A stretch of 64,000 nt of DNA from Oscillatoria princeps RMCB-10 (GTDB lineage Bacteria > Cyanobacteriota > Cyanobacteriia > Cyanobacteriales > Oscillatoriaceae): contig JAHHHT010000016.1 in NCBI GenBank assembly GCA_019359235.1, forward strand, positions 1 to 64,000, given 5' to 3'. Position numbers and translations under genes: made by a program. The notes under the pieces are model-generated. The model was not told the DNA's origin. It was given only the letters and a program-made list of their open reading frames with translations, and did not search any database. Below are positions 9,701 through 17,960 of this stretch, one piece after another (the stretch's first letter is position 1; each line of letters starts with the position of its first letter).

Positions 9701-10516
9701 GTCAACAACAATTAATAAGTATTGATTAGGATTATTTTTTTTACACTCGTCAGATAAAATATCTGTTAATTTTAATTCTTTATTTTTTAAGCCCTCCCCA
9801 TAGTTTGCCTGTTCTTGAATAAACTGCGGTTCATCCTTAGTCAAAGCAGGATTCAAAAAGCTTACTAATTCCTCCGCAAGCTGCCTAAAAGGACTATTTT
9901 TTGGTCTAAAAGTCAGAAAATGCCAATTTCCTAACTTGCTCAATTCAGGAATCAGCCCAGCAAAAACTACAGAGGACTTACCTATTCCCGAATTGCCAAT
10001 AATTGCCAAGAATGGCTGATTTCTTAATGAATCAATTGCTGCTTCTGTAAATCTTTCACGTCCAAAGAAAAACTGAGCATCCTCTCGTTGAAAGGCAAAT
10101 AAGCCCTTATAGGGACATTTCTCACTTTCAGGGCGATGGGTTTGAGGCTCAGAAATTGGCTTAATTCCTTCCTCATCATCAGAAAATCCCCTAAATTCTT
10201 GGTTCCAATCATTAGGGTTTAAAGCTTGAATGCTATCTGCAAACTCATTAAGTTTCTGGATATACTCTAAACCAACCAGATTCAAATTACGATCTGCTAA
10301 CGCTTTCAAGAATGTTACTAGACTTTCCTTTCCTTCATAACATAACAAGTCCAATAATTCACTAAAAAAGACTAAATCAGTTCCTTCCCCCCAATTGATT
10401 TGGCGAATAAACCTATCAAACCCCAGAACGTTTAGTAATGCTTTTCGCTGAGGAACTGTTTGTGTATTTAGTATTCGTTGCGACAAAAACCTTAACAGAT
10501 CGGATTTCAAAGACAT
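6755..10516 (-). CDS. STAND ATPase with N-terminal EAD-like domain and 14 WD40 repeats
   Basis: A 1253-residue NLR-like protein. Residues 1-115 are a small helical domain of the kind called effector-associated domains (EADs), which recruit partners through like-with-like contacts. The segment YKGLFAFQREDAQFFFGRE (137-154) introduces a nucleotide-binding module of the cyanobacterial nSTAND type. Walker A is GNSGIGKS (174-181) and Walker B is LLIVVDQFEEL (about 267-277). A helical linker follows (to about 640). The rest holds 14 WD40 repeats of 41 residues, enough for two seven-bladed propellers, most with GH and LW signatures. The repeats are very similar to one another. It lies 32 bp after an EAD-trypsin protease on the same strand, so the two are probably one operon. 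By analogy with STAND sensors, the propellers may sense a trigger and the EAD may engage the protease; that is inference. Confidence 0.9.
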   Translation of the reverse strand: MSLKSDLLRFLSQRILNTQTVPQRKALLNVLGFDRFIRQINWGEGTDLVFFSELLDLLCYEGKESLVTFLKALADRNLNLVGLEYIQKLNEFADSIQALNPNDWNQEFRGFSDDEEGIKPISEPQTHRPESEKCPYKGLFAFQREDAQFFFGRERFTEAAIDSLRNQPFLAIIGNSGIGKSSVVFAGLIPELSKLGNWHFLTFRPKNSPFRQLAEELVSFLNPALTKDEPQFIQEQANYGEGLKNKELKLTDILSDECKKNNPNQYLLIVVDQFEELYTLCLPDERNLFIENLLEVIDSQKDKKNPDVVIAITLRVDFYGFGLDYQPLAELLQKYKPETLIGMSRKELELAIEKPAEVVGLTIQNGLTKIILDEVTNNPGELPLLEFALEELWKQRREGQLTIAAYHQIGGIEKALANYAESVYKKFAKKQLQIKHIFTQLVRFGKQTENTRRLATYEQIGQDNWKLVTQLADNRLVVTGQNAHQPTAEVVHEALIRGWERLQEWMEEDQDFRQWQDRLRSEIDIWKETGRSNSALLRGALLVEAENWFNEKPEGITDAQEIEFVKASRQLQEQENIERIKELVNLSEKELQLKQKLSSLVIAVKASIKLSDIQEPSEGLKRNVTERLQQGYHEISEENQLIGHKAEVNGVSFSPDGSMIASASDDQTVKLWNLNGKLLNTLKGHSDQIWIISFSPDSQIIASASLDKTVKLWSSNGVLLKTIEGHTDQVLGVCFSPNGRVVASGSADRTVRMWSVDGTLLNTLEGHTDQVFGVSFSPDGQIIASGSADRTVKLWSADGSLLKTLEGHSDRLWGVNFSPDGQILASASVDRTIKLWSVDGTLLNTLEGHTDQVFGVSFSPDGQTIASGSVDRTIKLWSVDGTLLNTLEGHTDQVFGVSFSPDGQTIASGSADRTVRLWRIVGIRTRTLEGHSDQVLGVSFSPDGQILASASVDRTVRLWSVDGTLLNTLEGHLDRLWGVSFSPDGTIIASASADRTIRLWSADGTLLKILEGHSDQVLSISFSPDGQILASGGVDRTIRLWSVNGKLLNTLEGHSDQILSVSFSPDGQVIASAGADKTIRLWFIDGTLWKIVEGNLNRIWGVSFSPDSRFIASAHADGTVRLWSIDGRLLKILEGHSDQVLEVSFSPNSQFIVSTSADRTIRLWSIDGILLRTLEGHSASIWGVEFSPNSQTIASASTDRTIKLWSIDSEDLSLDLDTKFKNLLKKSCSWVRNYLMTNPGISENDRNLCNDYY
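7801..8046 (-). repeat. Two near-identical 123-bp WD40 units
   Basis: Within the STAND gene the unit starting at 7801 recurs at 7924 with a 123-bp period and essentially identical bases over almost the whole unit. One unit equals one 41-residue propeller blade. Further copies diverge gradually. The pattern indicates recent unequal exchange or gene conversion among blades. Confidence 0.85.
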
Positions 10517-10548
10517 AGTTTTCCTAGTGGTTTTGAGGCTTTAAGTCT

Positions 10549-11622
10549 TTAATGAGGTTCTCTAGCTAACATTTCACTGATTTCTGGGCGTAAATCTAAC
10601 AAAATTTTCTCTATCAGTATGCCCTCGTTTCTAAAGTAACGCTGTTGGGTTGTGGGTTCAGGAATATTACCCCCCGCATGATGGAGCGCAACAACTTCCC
10701 ACCCATTGTTAAATACAGGTGAACCAGAAGATCCATTCAAGGTAGAGGTGATGTATTGCACAACATTCCCTCCCACATACTCAACAAAATTGTTTTGAAA
10801 GGAAATTTCTTTAGGTCGTCCTGCCGGATGCTGGATGATATTCACTCGCTCCCCACGTTTGATGTTTCTTGGCAGTAAAGACAACCATCCCCATTTTTGT
10901 CCAGGGTTTCCATCTAGTTGTACTAGGGTATAATCTAACTGCTGATTGGTGTAAAACACCCCATTAGACTTGGCATAATATTCATCGGTGGGTTGAGCGC
11001 GTCCTCGAAAATCATCTTCATAATTGAAACGAAAGATAGAATTTTGCAATAAATTGTAACTTTGTAAAACATGATTATTGGTCAGTAATAAATCCTCAGT
11101 GACTAAAAAACCCGTACCTGACCAACGCTCATGGCCAGATTGAACGACAATATAAACAACTGAGCGGGCTACCTCTAACCCTTGCTGTAAAAAAGCAATA
11201 GGACGCAGGGTGTTCTCCCCAATAATCTTTTCTAAAACCTCTACTGTCGTTTCCCCACCTTGCCACTGACTGATATTAGGGATAGCAGCGATCGGGGTCA
11301 TCATGTCATATTTTGTTAGCAATCGATCGAGAAATCCCTGTTGCTGAATACCCACAAAACCCTTGAGAGTATTGAGAAATAATCCTAGTGCTTCGTGGTC
11401 GTGAGTTAATCGTCCATACTGGGATAGGTAACTAACAATTTCACTAATAGATACAAAAGAAGTACCCGAAATGTCAATCATAGGTACTAATTGCGTCAAG
11501 CCTGCTAATTCCAAGATTTGTAGACGTGAGCGTTCTGTTCCTAACTCCGGTAAATCCTTTAGCAGAGTGATGAGCTGTTTTCTATCTTCTATGTCCCAAT
11601 GGATCATCGCATACCGTCCCAA
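10549..11622 (-). CDS. EAD-like domain fused to trypsin-like serine protease
   Basis: A 357-residue protein. Residues 8-105 form a helical EAD-like domain (QLITLLKDLP, LQILELAGL, YGRLTHDHEALGLFLNTLKGFVG pattern). A linker with RPIAFLQQGLEVARSV (140-155) leads into a trypsin-fold protease. The triad can be read directly: His184 in LLTNNHV, Asp230 in QQLDYTLVQL, and Ser299 in NGSSGSPVF. The oxyanion region SGTGFLV is intact, so the enzyme should be active. There is no signal peptide, so it is probably cytosolic. The next gene, 32 bp downstream, is the EAD-STAND-WD40 ATPase. Pairs of EAD-bearing proteases and EAD-bearing STAND proteins are a known theme of predicted bacterial conflict systems. 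Starts at MGRY or, five codons later, MIHW are both possible. Confidence 0.88.
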   Translation of the reverse strand: MGRYAMIHWDIEDRKQLITLLKDLPELGTERSRLQILELAGLTQLVPMIDISGTSFVSISEIVSYLSQYGRLTHDHEALGLFLNTLKGFVGIQQQGFLDRLLTKYDMMTPIAAIPNISQWQGGETTVEVLEKIIGENTLRPIAFLQQGLEVARSVVYIVVQSGHERWSGTGFLVTEDLLLTNNHVLQSYNLLQNSIFRFNYEDDFRGRAQPTDEYYAKSNGVFYTNQQLDYTLVQLDGNPGQKWGWLSLLPRNIKRGERVNIIQHPAGRPKEISFQNNFVEYVGGNVVQYITSTLNGSSGSPVFNNGWEVVALHHAGGNIPEPTTQQRYFRNEGILIEKILLDLRPEISEMLAREPH

Positions 11623-13253
11623 ACCAACCTATTTATTTAGCATTTTGAGTAACTACGTCTTTCCGTGAATTAGAGGATTAGGCAATTCTTGAGTATAGGA
11701 AGTCACTCTGCGGAAAGAATACCCAAAGTGAGTGGCAGTCTTCTAATTAACTAGTTTTCTTCCAAGCATATATACTTACGGACTGGAGCCAGTTAATTTC
11801 ACCCTGAAGGTGCGTAGCGCGTGGATTGCCAACTAGTTATTAGACAGAAAAATTACGTCTAGTACGACTATAAGCAATTTAGCCCGAAAGTCAAGTTTCT
11901 GCCTAATCACCCTATATGACGTGTTATACAGAAAAATTCTGCTTAATTACCCTGTACAGGATGTTATACGGAAAAATTCTCTCTAATCATCCAAATGGCG
12001 TGTTAGCCCGACAGCATGATGTATTTTTAGATGAATTACTTAATAACTGCTTTTTATAAACTGAGCCACCACCTCGGAAATTGCTAGATAGAGTTAGCGA
12101 TCACATACAGGTTAAGCGCCTCAATCTGGGTAGGGGGCTTGATAGGATGCAAAGACCCAACCCGCCGCCGCTTACTGATTTTTGTCCCACTAAAAAACCC
12201 AACCAAACCATAAATTAAACTTGTATTACAGGGAGCTGCAGAAAGCTTGTTAGTGTCGGGTTTCGTACCTCAACCCAACCTACGGCTCATCAAGGGGATG
12301 CACCGAATCAACCAACAGATTTCTGTCTAACTATATGCAGGACTTAGTTCGGGATATAAGCAAACTAGCTCCCAAAGGGAACTCGATTTACTTTAAACCT
12401 TATTTTTACCCTACATAGACAACACTATATCATACCTGCGGGGGAGGAGAGAAAAACCGCAAAATTTGTTACAAAGCTTAATGTAAGGGGTGCATCTCAG
12501 TTAAGAGATGAGTATATGTACTCAAATCAAATCTTACCACACCGGCACCACACACTGGCCCTCAGACTAAGCCGCCATCACCTATTCTATATCAAACGCT
12601 GCCAACATCCGGATTTCCAGACATAGCGACCACAGGGCAACGCCCCTCTTACGGCGACCGGCTCCCTGTGCCGGCACCTCACAGCTGAGCCCCCGCAACA
12701 GCCGGCATTCCTTGGCCCACCGGCACAACCGGCTGCCGGTGCGCCCCCCACACCCAGCACTGTCAGCTGGGCCAGTGTCAAGCGTTTCCCCCAGCTTTGG
12801 GGATACCAGATGATGCCGGTGCGCCGGCACTGGCTGTCGTCTTGGGCCAGGGGAATGCGGCAGCCGGTGGGTGCAGGGGGGTTGCCGGTGGTATTTTATC
12901 GAGTTGGGGGGAATGGGAGAGTGTCAGAAACGCCGTTGATTTATTTATGTGAGGTTTATACAGTTGTGTGAGACCGCTCGGGGTGAGAGATTTGCTCTGG
13001 GTATCAGAATTGCCGCAAGCCTTGGGACAACATTTCCTCTATGTAATGAGTCCGAATAGTTTGTGGGCTGCCTCCCAAGAGTTCCGCTAATATCGCAGGA
13101 AAGCCGCACCGTTGGGTGCGGGATTCTGACTGCCAGCCGGTACAAAGATAAACAGGCTACGCCGCCGGCGATAGCTGTGAAGCTTGCTGAATAATAACTG
13201 CGAGATGTAAATTAGAAGTTAAGCACAAGTCGGAAAACTTACCTGAAATCGCT
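11623..13253. other. 1.6-kb repeat-rich non-coding region
   Basis: No convincing gene. It holds a degenerate 40-bp tandem repeat (11881-12000), an interspersed piece with CAACCCAACCTACGG at about 12275-12293, and a GC-rich patch at 12540-12900 dense in CACCGGCA/TGCCGGTG. A hairpin CCGCACC...GGTGCGG lies at 13104-13121 in a stretch that could be structured RNA. Short ORFs here have skewed composition and no family resemblance. Confidence 0.6.
11881..12000. repeat. Degenerate 40-bp tandem repeat
   Basis: Units begin at about 11881, 11921 and 11961. The last two share GTTATAC(A/G)GAAAAATTCT followed by a TAAT(T/C)A(C/T)CC-like segment; the first keeps only the TTTCTGCCTAATCACCC part. A further weak copy may lie near 11840. 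Confidence 0.6.
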
Positions 13254-13988
13254 ATGAGCCTTTTTTGTCTAGTTCACGGTGCCTTCCAAGGCGCTTGGTG
13301 TTGGGATTTGTTAATCCCTTACTTAGAAGCGCAAGGTCACAAGACAGTAGCAATGGATTTGCCAATAGAAGATGCCTCGGCAAGTTTATCGCAAATGGCA
13401 GATGCAGTCGTTCAAGCGCTGCCAAAAACTGATGGTGATATTGTGCTGGTTGGTCACTCAATGGCAGGAACAGTTATTCCCCTGGTTGCAGAAGCGCATC
13501 AAGTGCGTCAACTGGTCTTCCTTACCGCGCTTATTCCATGCCCAGCAACCAGCACACTTGACCAATTTGCCCACAATCTCGATTCTGACAGCCTCAAAGC
13601 ATTAAATTATAAACCAAAAGAGTCAAGCCAACTCAACCTCTTCGGTGATGAGCCTGACATGTTTAATCCAGCTTCTCTGGGTAAAGACTTTTCCGATGAA
13701 GCCGTATTGATGGAACTTTTTTATCACGATTGCCAACCGGACGTAATGCGCTGGGCGCTCTCAAAAAGCCGGTCGCAGCAATCAATGGCCTATATTTTTG
13801 AGGTCACTCCCCTGAAGTCTTTACCCAAAGTAGACTGTAAATATATTCTCTGTACTGATGACCGGATAATTTCTCCCGCATGGTCACGCTACGCTGCGCG
13901 TAAGCGCTTGGGAGTTGATGCTATAGAACTGCCTGGAGGACATTGCCCGCACTTGTCTCGCCCCGAACACCTTGCCTCAGTATTATAG
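13254..13988 (+). CDS. Alpha/beta hydrolase (methyl esterase/hydroxynitrile lyase-like)
   Basis: A 244-residue alpha/beta-fold hydrolase. It opens with the oxyanion motif FCLVHGAFQGAWCW. The nucleophile elbow VGHSMAG places the catalytic Ser near residue 75. Asp in LCTDDRIISP and His in GGHCPHLSRPEHL complete the triad. This arrangement is shared by small esterases acting on polar esters; the substrate is unknown. It is cytosolic, with no signal peptide. The stop codon lies within the first bases (TATAGCAG) of an adjacent MITE-like repeat, so the natural C-terminus may have been replaced by the insertion, though all catalytic residues are present. It stands alone, with 1.6 kb of non-coding DNA upstream. 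Confidence 0.88.
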   Translation: MSLFCLVHGAFQGAWCWDLLIPYLEAQGHKTVAMDLPIEDASASLSQMADAVVQALPKTDGDIVLVGHSMAGTVIPLVAEAHQVRQLVFLTALIPCPATSTLDQFAHNLDSDSLKALNYKPKESSQLNLFGDEPDMFNPASLGKDFSDEAVLMELFYHDCQPDVMRWALSKSRSQQSMAYIFEVTPLKSLPKVDCKYILCTDDRIISPAWSRYAARKRLGVDAIELPGGHCPHLSRPEHLASVL

Positions 13989-14096
13989 CAGTATGCACTT
14001 AGGTTAGGACATTAGATCAAGAGGGCAGGCGAGACGCCTGCCCTACGCCTTTTTCCCTAGGTCACTGATGTCCTAACCAATATGACTGCTGCTATA
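13984..14096. mobile_element. MITE-like element, second copy of TATAGCAGT family
   Basis: Left end TATAGCAGTATGCACTTAGG and right end reading back as TATAGCAGCAGTCATATTGG form an imperfect inverted repeat, with an internal TTAGGACAT/ATGTCCTAA pair. A GGCAGGCGAGACGCCTGCC palindrome sits in the middle. It is related to 1935-2072. Confidence 0.65.
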
Positions 14097-14142
14097 ACTA
14101 ATGATAGCGATCTATAGCCCTTCTCATATCAGTGAGGTGCCC

Positions 14143-14172
14143 AGAAACCCGGTTTCTTTAAGAAACCGGGTT
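14143..14172. repeat. AGAAACCGGGTTTCT palindrome
   Basis: AGAAACCCGGTTTCTTTAAGAAACCGGG: two head-to-head arms, each itself palindromic. One of a family scattered through the window (30456, 31226, 45003, 51582, 55469 and split copies). Confidence 0.75.
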
Positions 14173-14421
14173 ATGGATGCGCACTCGATCCAACTGAGAA
14201 CCGCTATATAGGGTTTCTCATATCAGTGGGAGTAAACGGTTTCGTTTTGCCAACATCCTGATTCCCACACCTGGCGACAAAAGGCCAACCCACCTCTTAC
14301 AGCCACCGGCTCCCTCTGCCGGCACCTCACAACGAGCGCCCCCGCAACAGCCGGCTTTCCATCACCCACCGGCCAACCTTCCAAACGCCAAAACCCGCCA
14401 AAGCGAGCGGGTTTCACACAA

Positions 14422-14495
<74 letters not shown>

Positions 14496-14867
14496 GACAG
14501 TTATTAAAGTTAGCACAGGAACACCTGCAAGCGCAAGGGGTAAAACCTAAAAATTTTCTAAACTTTCCCAACACCCCGCCGGCGCACCCCGTTTCACCAG
14601 ATTACCACATCACAGCCTCACCCGCCAGCAACCACCCCCCCGGCGGTGGCTAACAGTAAACGCAGAGTAGCCCCCCATTATATAACAGATATAACGGATT
14701 CGGAAGATGGTAGACAACCTCTGATGGCATCCCGCACCCCACAGGCAAGCCGGTACAGAAGCACCTCACCCCTGCGGCACTTCCCAAAAATCCGCCGGCA
14801 CCAGGCATAATTAATATAGACTCCGGTTTTTTAATTATTAAATGCCGTTAAGGTGCAACTCTTCCTT
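14496..14867. other. Non-coding spacer upstream of the HTH gene
   Basis: No gene seen. GC-rich with several CCGGC motifs; an AT-rich stretch near 14805-14845 could serve as promoter for the next gene. No inverted repeat of an intact insertion sequence was found. Confidence 0.4.
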
Positions 14868-15347
14868 ATGCCCAGACGCCTCACCATCCAACCCCACCTG
14901 AGTGTCGAAGAACTCGAAACCCGCTACCGCAAGGCCAAAGACCCCGTTGAGCGCACACACTATCACATCATCTGGCTGCTGGCACAAGGAAAACGTACCG
15001 AGGAAGTGGCCTCTGTCACCGGCTATTGCTCCGACTGGATTCGCAAAATAGCCCGCCGTTACAACAACTCAGGCGCAGAAGGGCTGACAGACCGCCGCCA
15101 CGAAAATCCCGGTGCCGACCCCTTGCTAGACGACGCCCAACAAGCCGAATTGCGGCAAGCCCTGCACGGACCCGCTCCCGATGGCGGATTGTGGAACAGC
15201 CGCAAAGTAGCAGAGTGGATTTCAGAGCGCATTAACCGGCCCGTGGCCATGCAGCGCGGCTGGGACTACCTGCAGCAAATGGGATTCCGCCAGACCGCTT
15301 CCCGCCAGATGCCGGCAGAAGCCGAGCCGTTGGAGAAAGAAGCGTGA
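14868..15347 (+). CDS. IS630-type helix-turn-helix protein (OrfA-like remnant)
   Basis: About 159 residues from MPRRLTIQPHLS. The protein has the tandem winged-HTH architecture found at the N-terminus of IS630-family transposases: VEELETRYRKAKDPVERTHY, then VASVTGYCSDWIRKIARRYN and a second HTH GGLWNSRKVAEWISERINRP. The DDE catalytic half that should follow is absent; the next 160 bp hold no transposase sequence, and the C-terminus PAEAEPLEKEA looks like a natural end. Stand-alone proteins of this type are common in cyanobacteria and may be domesticated regulators or OrfA products of two-frame elements. A start 15 bp earlier is possible, but MPRRL fits the family better. Confidence 0.75.
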   Translation: MPRRLTIQPHLSVEELETRYRKAKDPVERTHYHIIWLLAQGKRTEEVASVTGYCSDWIRKIARRYNNSGAEGLTDRRHENPGADPLLDDAQQAELRQALHGPAPDGGLWNSRKVAEWISERINRPVAMQRGWDYLQQMGFRQTASRQMPAEAEPLEKEA

Positions 15348-15514
15348 CTCAAATTCGGTTGGGCACTGGGCATTACTCATCCCCATTGCCCCGCTCCTGA
15401 TTGCGGTCGCTCCACCGAACGGGATACGAATGGCTTTCCCAGATTATATAGTATCACATCCGCTTGATTACTTTTCTTGATCCTGCTGCTGTCGCGCCGG
15501 CGAAAATAGATATC

Positions 15515-17320
15515 CTAAGACATCACCCGCCAAATTTTCACAGTGCCGTCAGCGCTGCCGCTAGCGAGGAATCGGCCATCCGCACTGAAAGCAACAGCGC
15601 TCACCCCAGCTGAATGCTGGGTGAGGGAAGCCACCTGCCGACCACTATAAGGATTCCACAGTTGCACGCAGCCATCCCTCCCCCCACCGGCAACAATCTC
15701 ACCCCCCGGACTAATCGCCACAGCACTCACCCAGTCAGAGTGCGTCAGAGTGCCCAGCAGTTCCCCAGTGCCGGTCTGCCACAGCTTAACTGTACAGTCA
15801 CTGCTGCCGCTGGCAACCAGCTCCCCGTCCGGGCTGATGGCCACAGAGCGCACCGTTTCCGAATGGCCAGTGAGCGTGTGCGCAGGAGTTGCCCCCGAAA
15901 AGCCGGCGCTGCCCTTAAGCTGCCAAATCCTCACCGTCTTGTCCCCACTGCCACTCGCCAAAATATTCCCTTGAGCGCTAATCGCCACCGACTCCACCCA
16001 GGCGGAGTGCCCCGTCAGCGTACCCAACAGTTTGCCGGTCGCCAAATTCCAGATTTTCACCGTCTTGTCGCCATAACCGCCCGCCACCAACTCCCCTTCC
16101 GGGCTTACCGCCAGGGAATACACCCAGCCGAAATCCTTAGCAAACAAACCCCCTAGCGTGCGAACCAGCTTGCCGGTGCCCAAATTCCAAATCTTGATAG
16201 TCTTGTCCCCGCTGCCACTGACCAGCAGTTGCCCGTCCGGGGTGAACGACAGCGCATTCACCCAGCCGGCATGGCCGAACAGCAAACTGCTCAGCGCCAC
16301 CGGCGGGCTGCCGGTGCCCAAATTCCAGACTTTGATGCTGCTGTCCTCAATCCCACCGGCCACCCTTTGCCCGTCGGGACTGAGCGCCACCGAGCGAACC
16401 CGACCGGCAGCGCCGGTGAGCGTTTCCACGCACTTCCAAGATGCCGGTGGCGGCTGTCTCAAATCTGTGAGGATTCCCTCAGCCGCCCCGTAACGATTTT
16501 GTACTGACAAAAGCAGCATTCTGTCAATAATCCGACCGAAAGAAGCGCTCACCGGTCGGGGCAAGTGCTGCCGCCACACCCACTCCTTGCCGTGACGCAG
16601 ATTAAACGGGGGAGTCTGAGTCAGCAGGTAGGCGCAAGTGACGCCCAAACTGTAGAGGTCACTGGCAAAAACCGCACTGCCCTCCAGCTGTTCCGGGGCG
16701 ATATATTCCGGACTGCCAACAATAGTGGAACTTCCGATCCCGGCAGATGGGGTGAAAGATTTAGACGAGCCAAAATCCACCAAAACAAGCCGCCCGTCTG
16801 ACCGGCGGCGAATGATATTTTCTGGCTTGATGTCGCGGTGAATCACAGAATTGCTGTGAACAAATTGCAGCACCGGCAGCAAATCCTCCAGCAGCGCCCG
16901 GATCTCGGTTTCGCTGAAAGGCCCTCGCTCCTCCAGCGCACCGGCCAAGTTTTCACCCTCGATAAACTCCTGCACCAAATACTGACGCCCGTCTTGCTCA
17001 AAAAACCCCAGCAGCCGGGGAATTTGGGGGTGAAGGCCGAGTTTGTCCAGCTGCAGCGCTTCCCGCTCAAATCGCTCAGCCGCCTTCTGGGGGCTGTCGG
17101 TGCCCGTTTCTGGGGGGAAAAATTGCTTGAGCGCGCAGGTGGGTTTAGAGGGGATGTCCTCATCCACAGCCAAAAAAGTTCTGCTGAACACGCCCTGACC
17201 GAGGGGTTTGACGGCTCGGTAGTGCCCTCTCAGCAGCAACTTTGCCCCGCAATTTTGGCAAAATTTATTGCCAGCTGGGTTCTGGGGCTTCTGGCAGTCG
17301 GGATTGAGGCAATAGCTCAT
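15515..17320 (-). CDS. Zinc-ribbon Ser/Thr protein kinase with WD40 propeller
   Basis: About 601 residues. An N-terminal four-Cys zinc ribbon (CLNPDC ... FCQNCG) is followed by a Hanks-type kinase domain. The ATP-binding Lys is in ALKQ near 65, the catalytic loop IHRDIKPEN near 160-168, VDFG near 181-184, and an SPEYIAPEQ activation segment is present; all key residues are intact. Seven WD40 repeats from about residue 300 to the end should form one propeller. It has no membrane segment, so it is cytosolic. The start at ATG 17320 matches the neighbouring paralogue; an upstream TTG is less likely. It lies downstream of a second kinase of the same design that lacks the catalytic Asp, so the two may form an active kinase/pseudokinase pair. 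Substrates are unknown. Confidence 0.92.
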   Translation of the reverse strand: MSYCLNPDCQKPQNPAGNKFCQNCGAKLLLRGHYRAVKPLGQGVFSRTFLAVDEDIPSKPTCALKQFFPPETGTDSPQKAAERFEREALQLDKLGLHPQIPRLLGFFEQDGRQYLVQEFIEGENLAGALEERGPFSETEIRALLEDLLPVLQFVHSNSVIHRDIKPENIIRRRSDGRLVLVDFGSSKSFTPSAGIGSSTIVGSPEYIAPEQLEGSAVFASDLYSLGVTCAYLLTQTPPFNLRHGKEWVWRQHLPRPVSASFGRIIDRMLLLSVQNRYGAAEGILTDLRQPPPASWKCVETLTGAAGRVRSVALSPDGQRVAGGIEDSSIKVWNLGTGSPPVALSSLLFGHAGWVNALSFTPDGQLLVSGSGDKTIKIWNLGTGKLVRTLGGLFAKDFGWVYSLAVSPEGELVAGGYGDKTVKIWNLATGKLLGTLTGHSAWVESVAISAQGNILASGSGDKTVRIWQLKGSAGFSGATPAHTLTGHSETVRSVAISPDGELVASGSSDCTVKLWQTGTGELLGTLTHSDWVSAVAISPGGEIVAGGGRDGCVQLWNPYSGRQVASLTQHSAGVSAVAFSADGRFLASGSADGTVKIWRVMS

Positions 17321-17960
17321 ACGCAAAAGAGATCGGGCGGATATAATCTATGGTAAATCTTCCCCAGGAATCAGCCATTCGCGCGAGTGAGCGTGCCATC
17401 TCTGCGAAGATTCTCACCCTCACCCCCCGTTTCCCAGACCCATCGGAAATCATCACCCCCTTGTGGGCCAAAGATGGGGTGAGCGGGAGCTGTACAGGGC
17501 AGCAGAAACGGAAATTTCCTAATATCCGGAAGAAAGCATATATACAAAACCGGTCTAAAGTCGGGAATTTGTGAAAATCATTTAACCGTAAATCATCTCA
17601 TTTTTAGTAATTGGCCCCGAAAAATGGTCAGGTGCCGGTGGCGGTGGCCAACGACAGGGGCAATTTCACCCCGAAAAGCAGATTGGCCGCACCGCAGCGG
17701 TGTCCCCTTTGGTAAAATTTACTAATATCCGGAAGAAAGCATATATACAAAACCGGTCTAAAGTCGGGGATTTGTGAAAATCATTTAATCGTAAAATATA
17801 TCAGCTAGAGTCGGTCGCCCGTCAGGCCCTCAGCCCCATCCGACCTGCATTCAACAGGCCCAAGCATGACCCAGATTTGCGAAAAAGCTGGTCGGGACTG
17901 GTTTTCAGAACGCTTGTCGGGGCGCGGTATCCGCAGGTGCCTGCCGGTTTCAAACCATAT
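17321..17960. other. Spacer between the two kinase genes with a 73-bp direct repeat
   Basis: A sequence beginning TAATATCCGGAAGAAAGC occurs at 17520-17592 and again at 17723-17795, 203 bp apart, nearly identical (one or two changes). No gene was found. Both copies lie upstream of the 15515-17320 kinase and could carry promoter or operator sites. Confidence 0.7.

Noticed and set aside
12582..12830. Short ORFs in the CCGGC-dense block
   Set aside because: Cys/Gly/Arg-biased products in two overlapping frames, produced by motif repetition; no ribosome-binding site.
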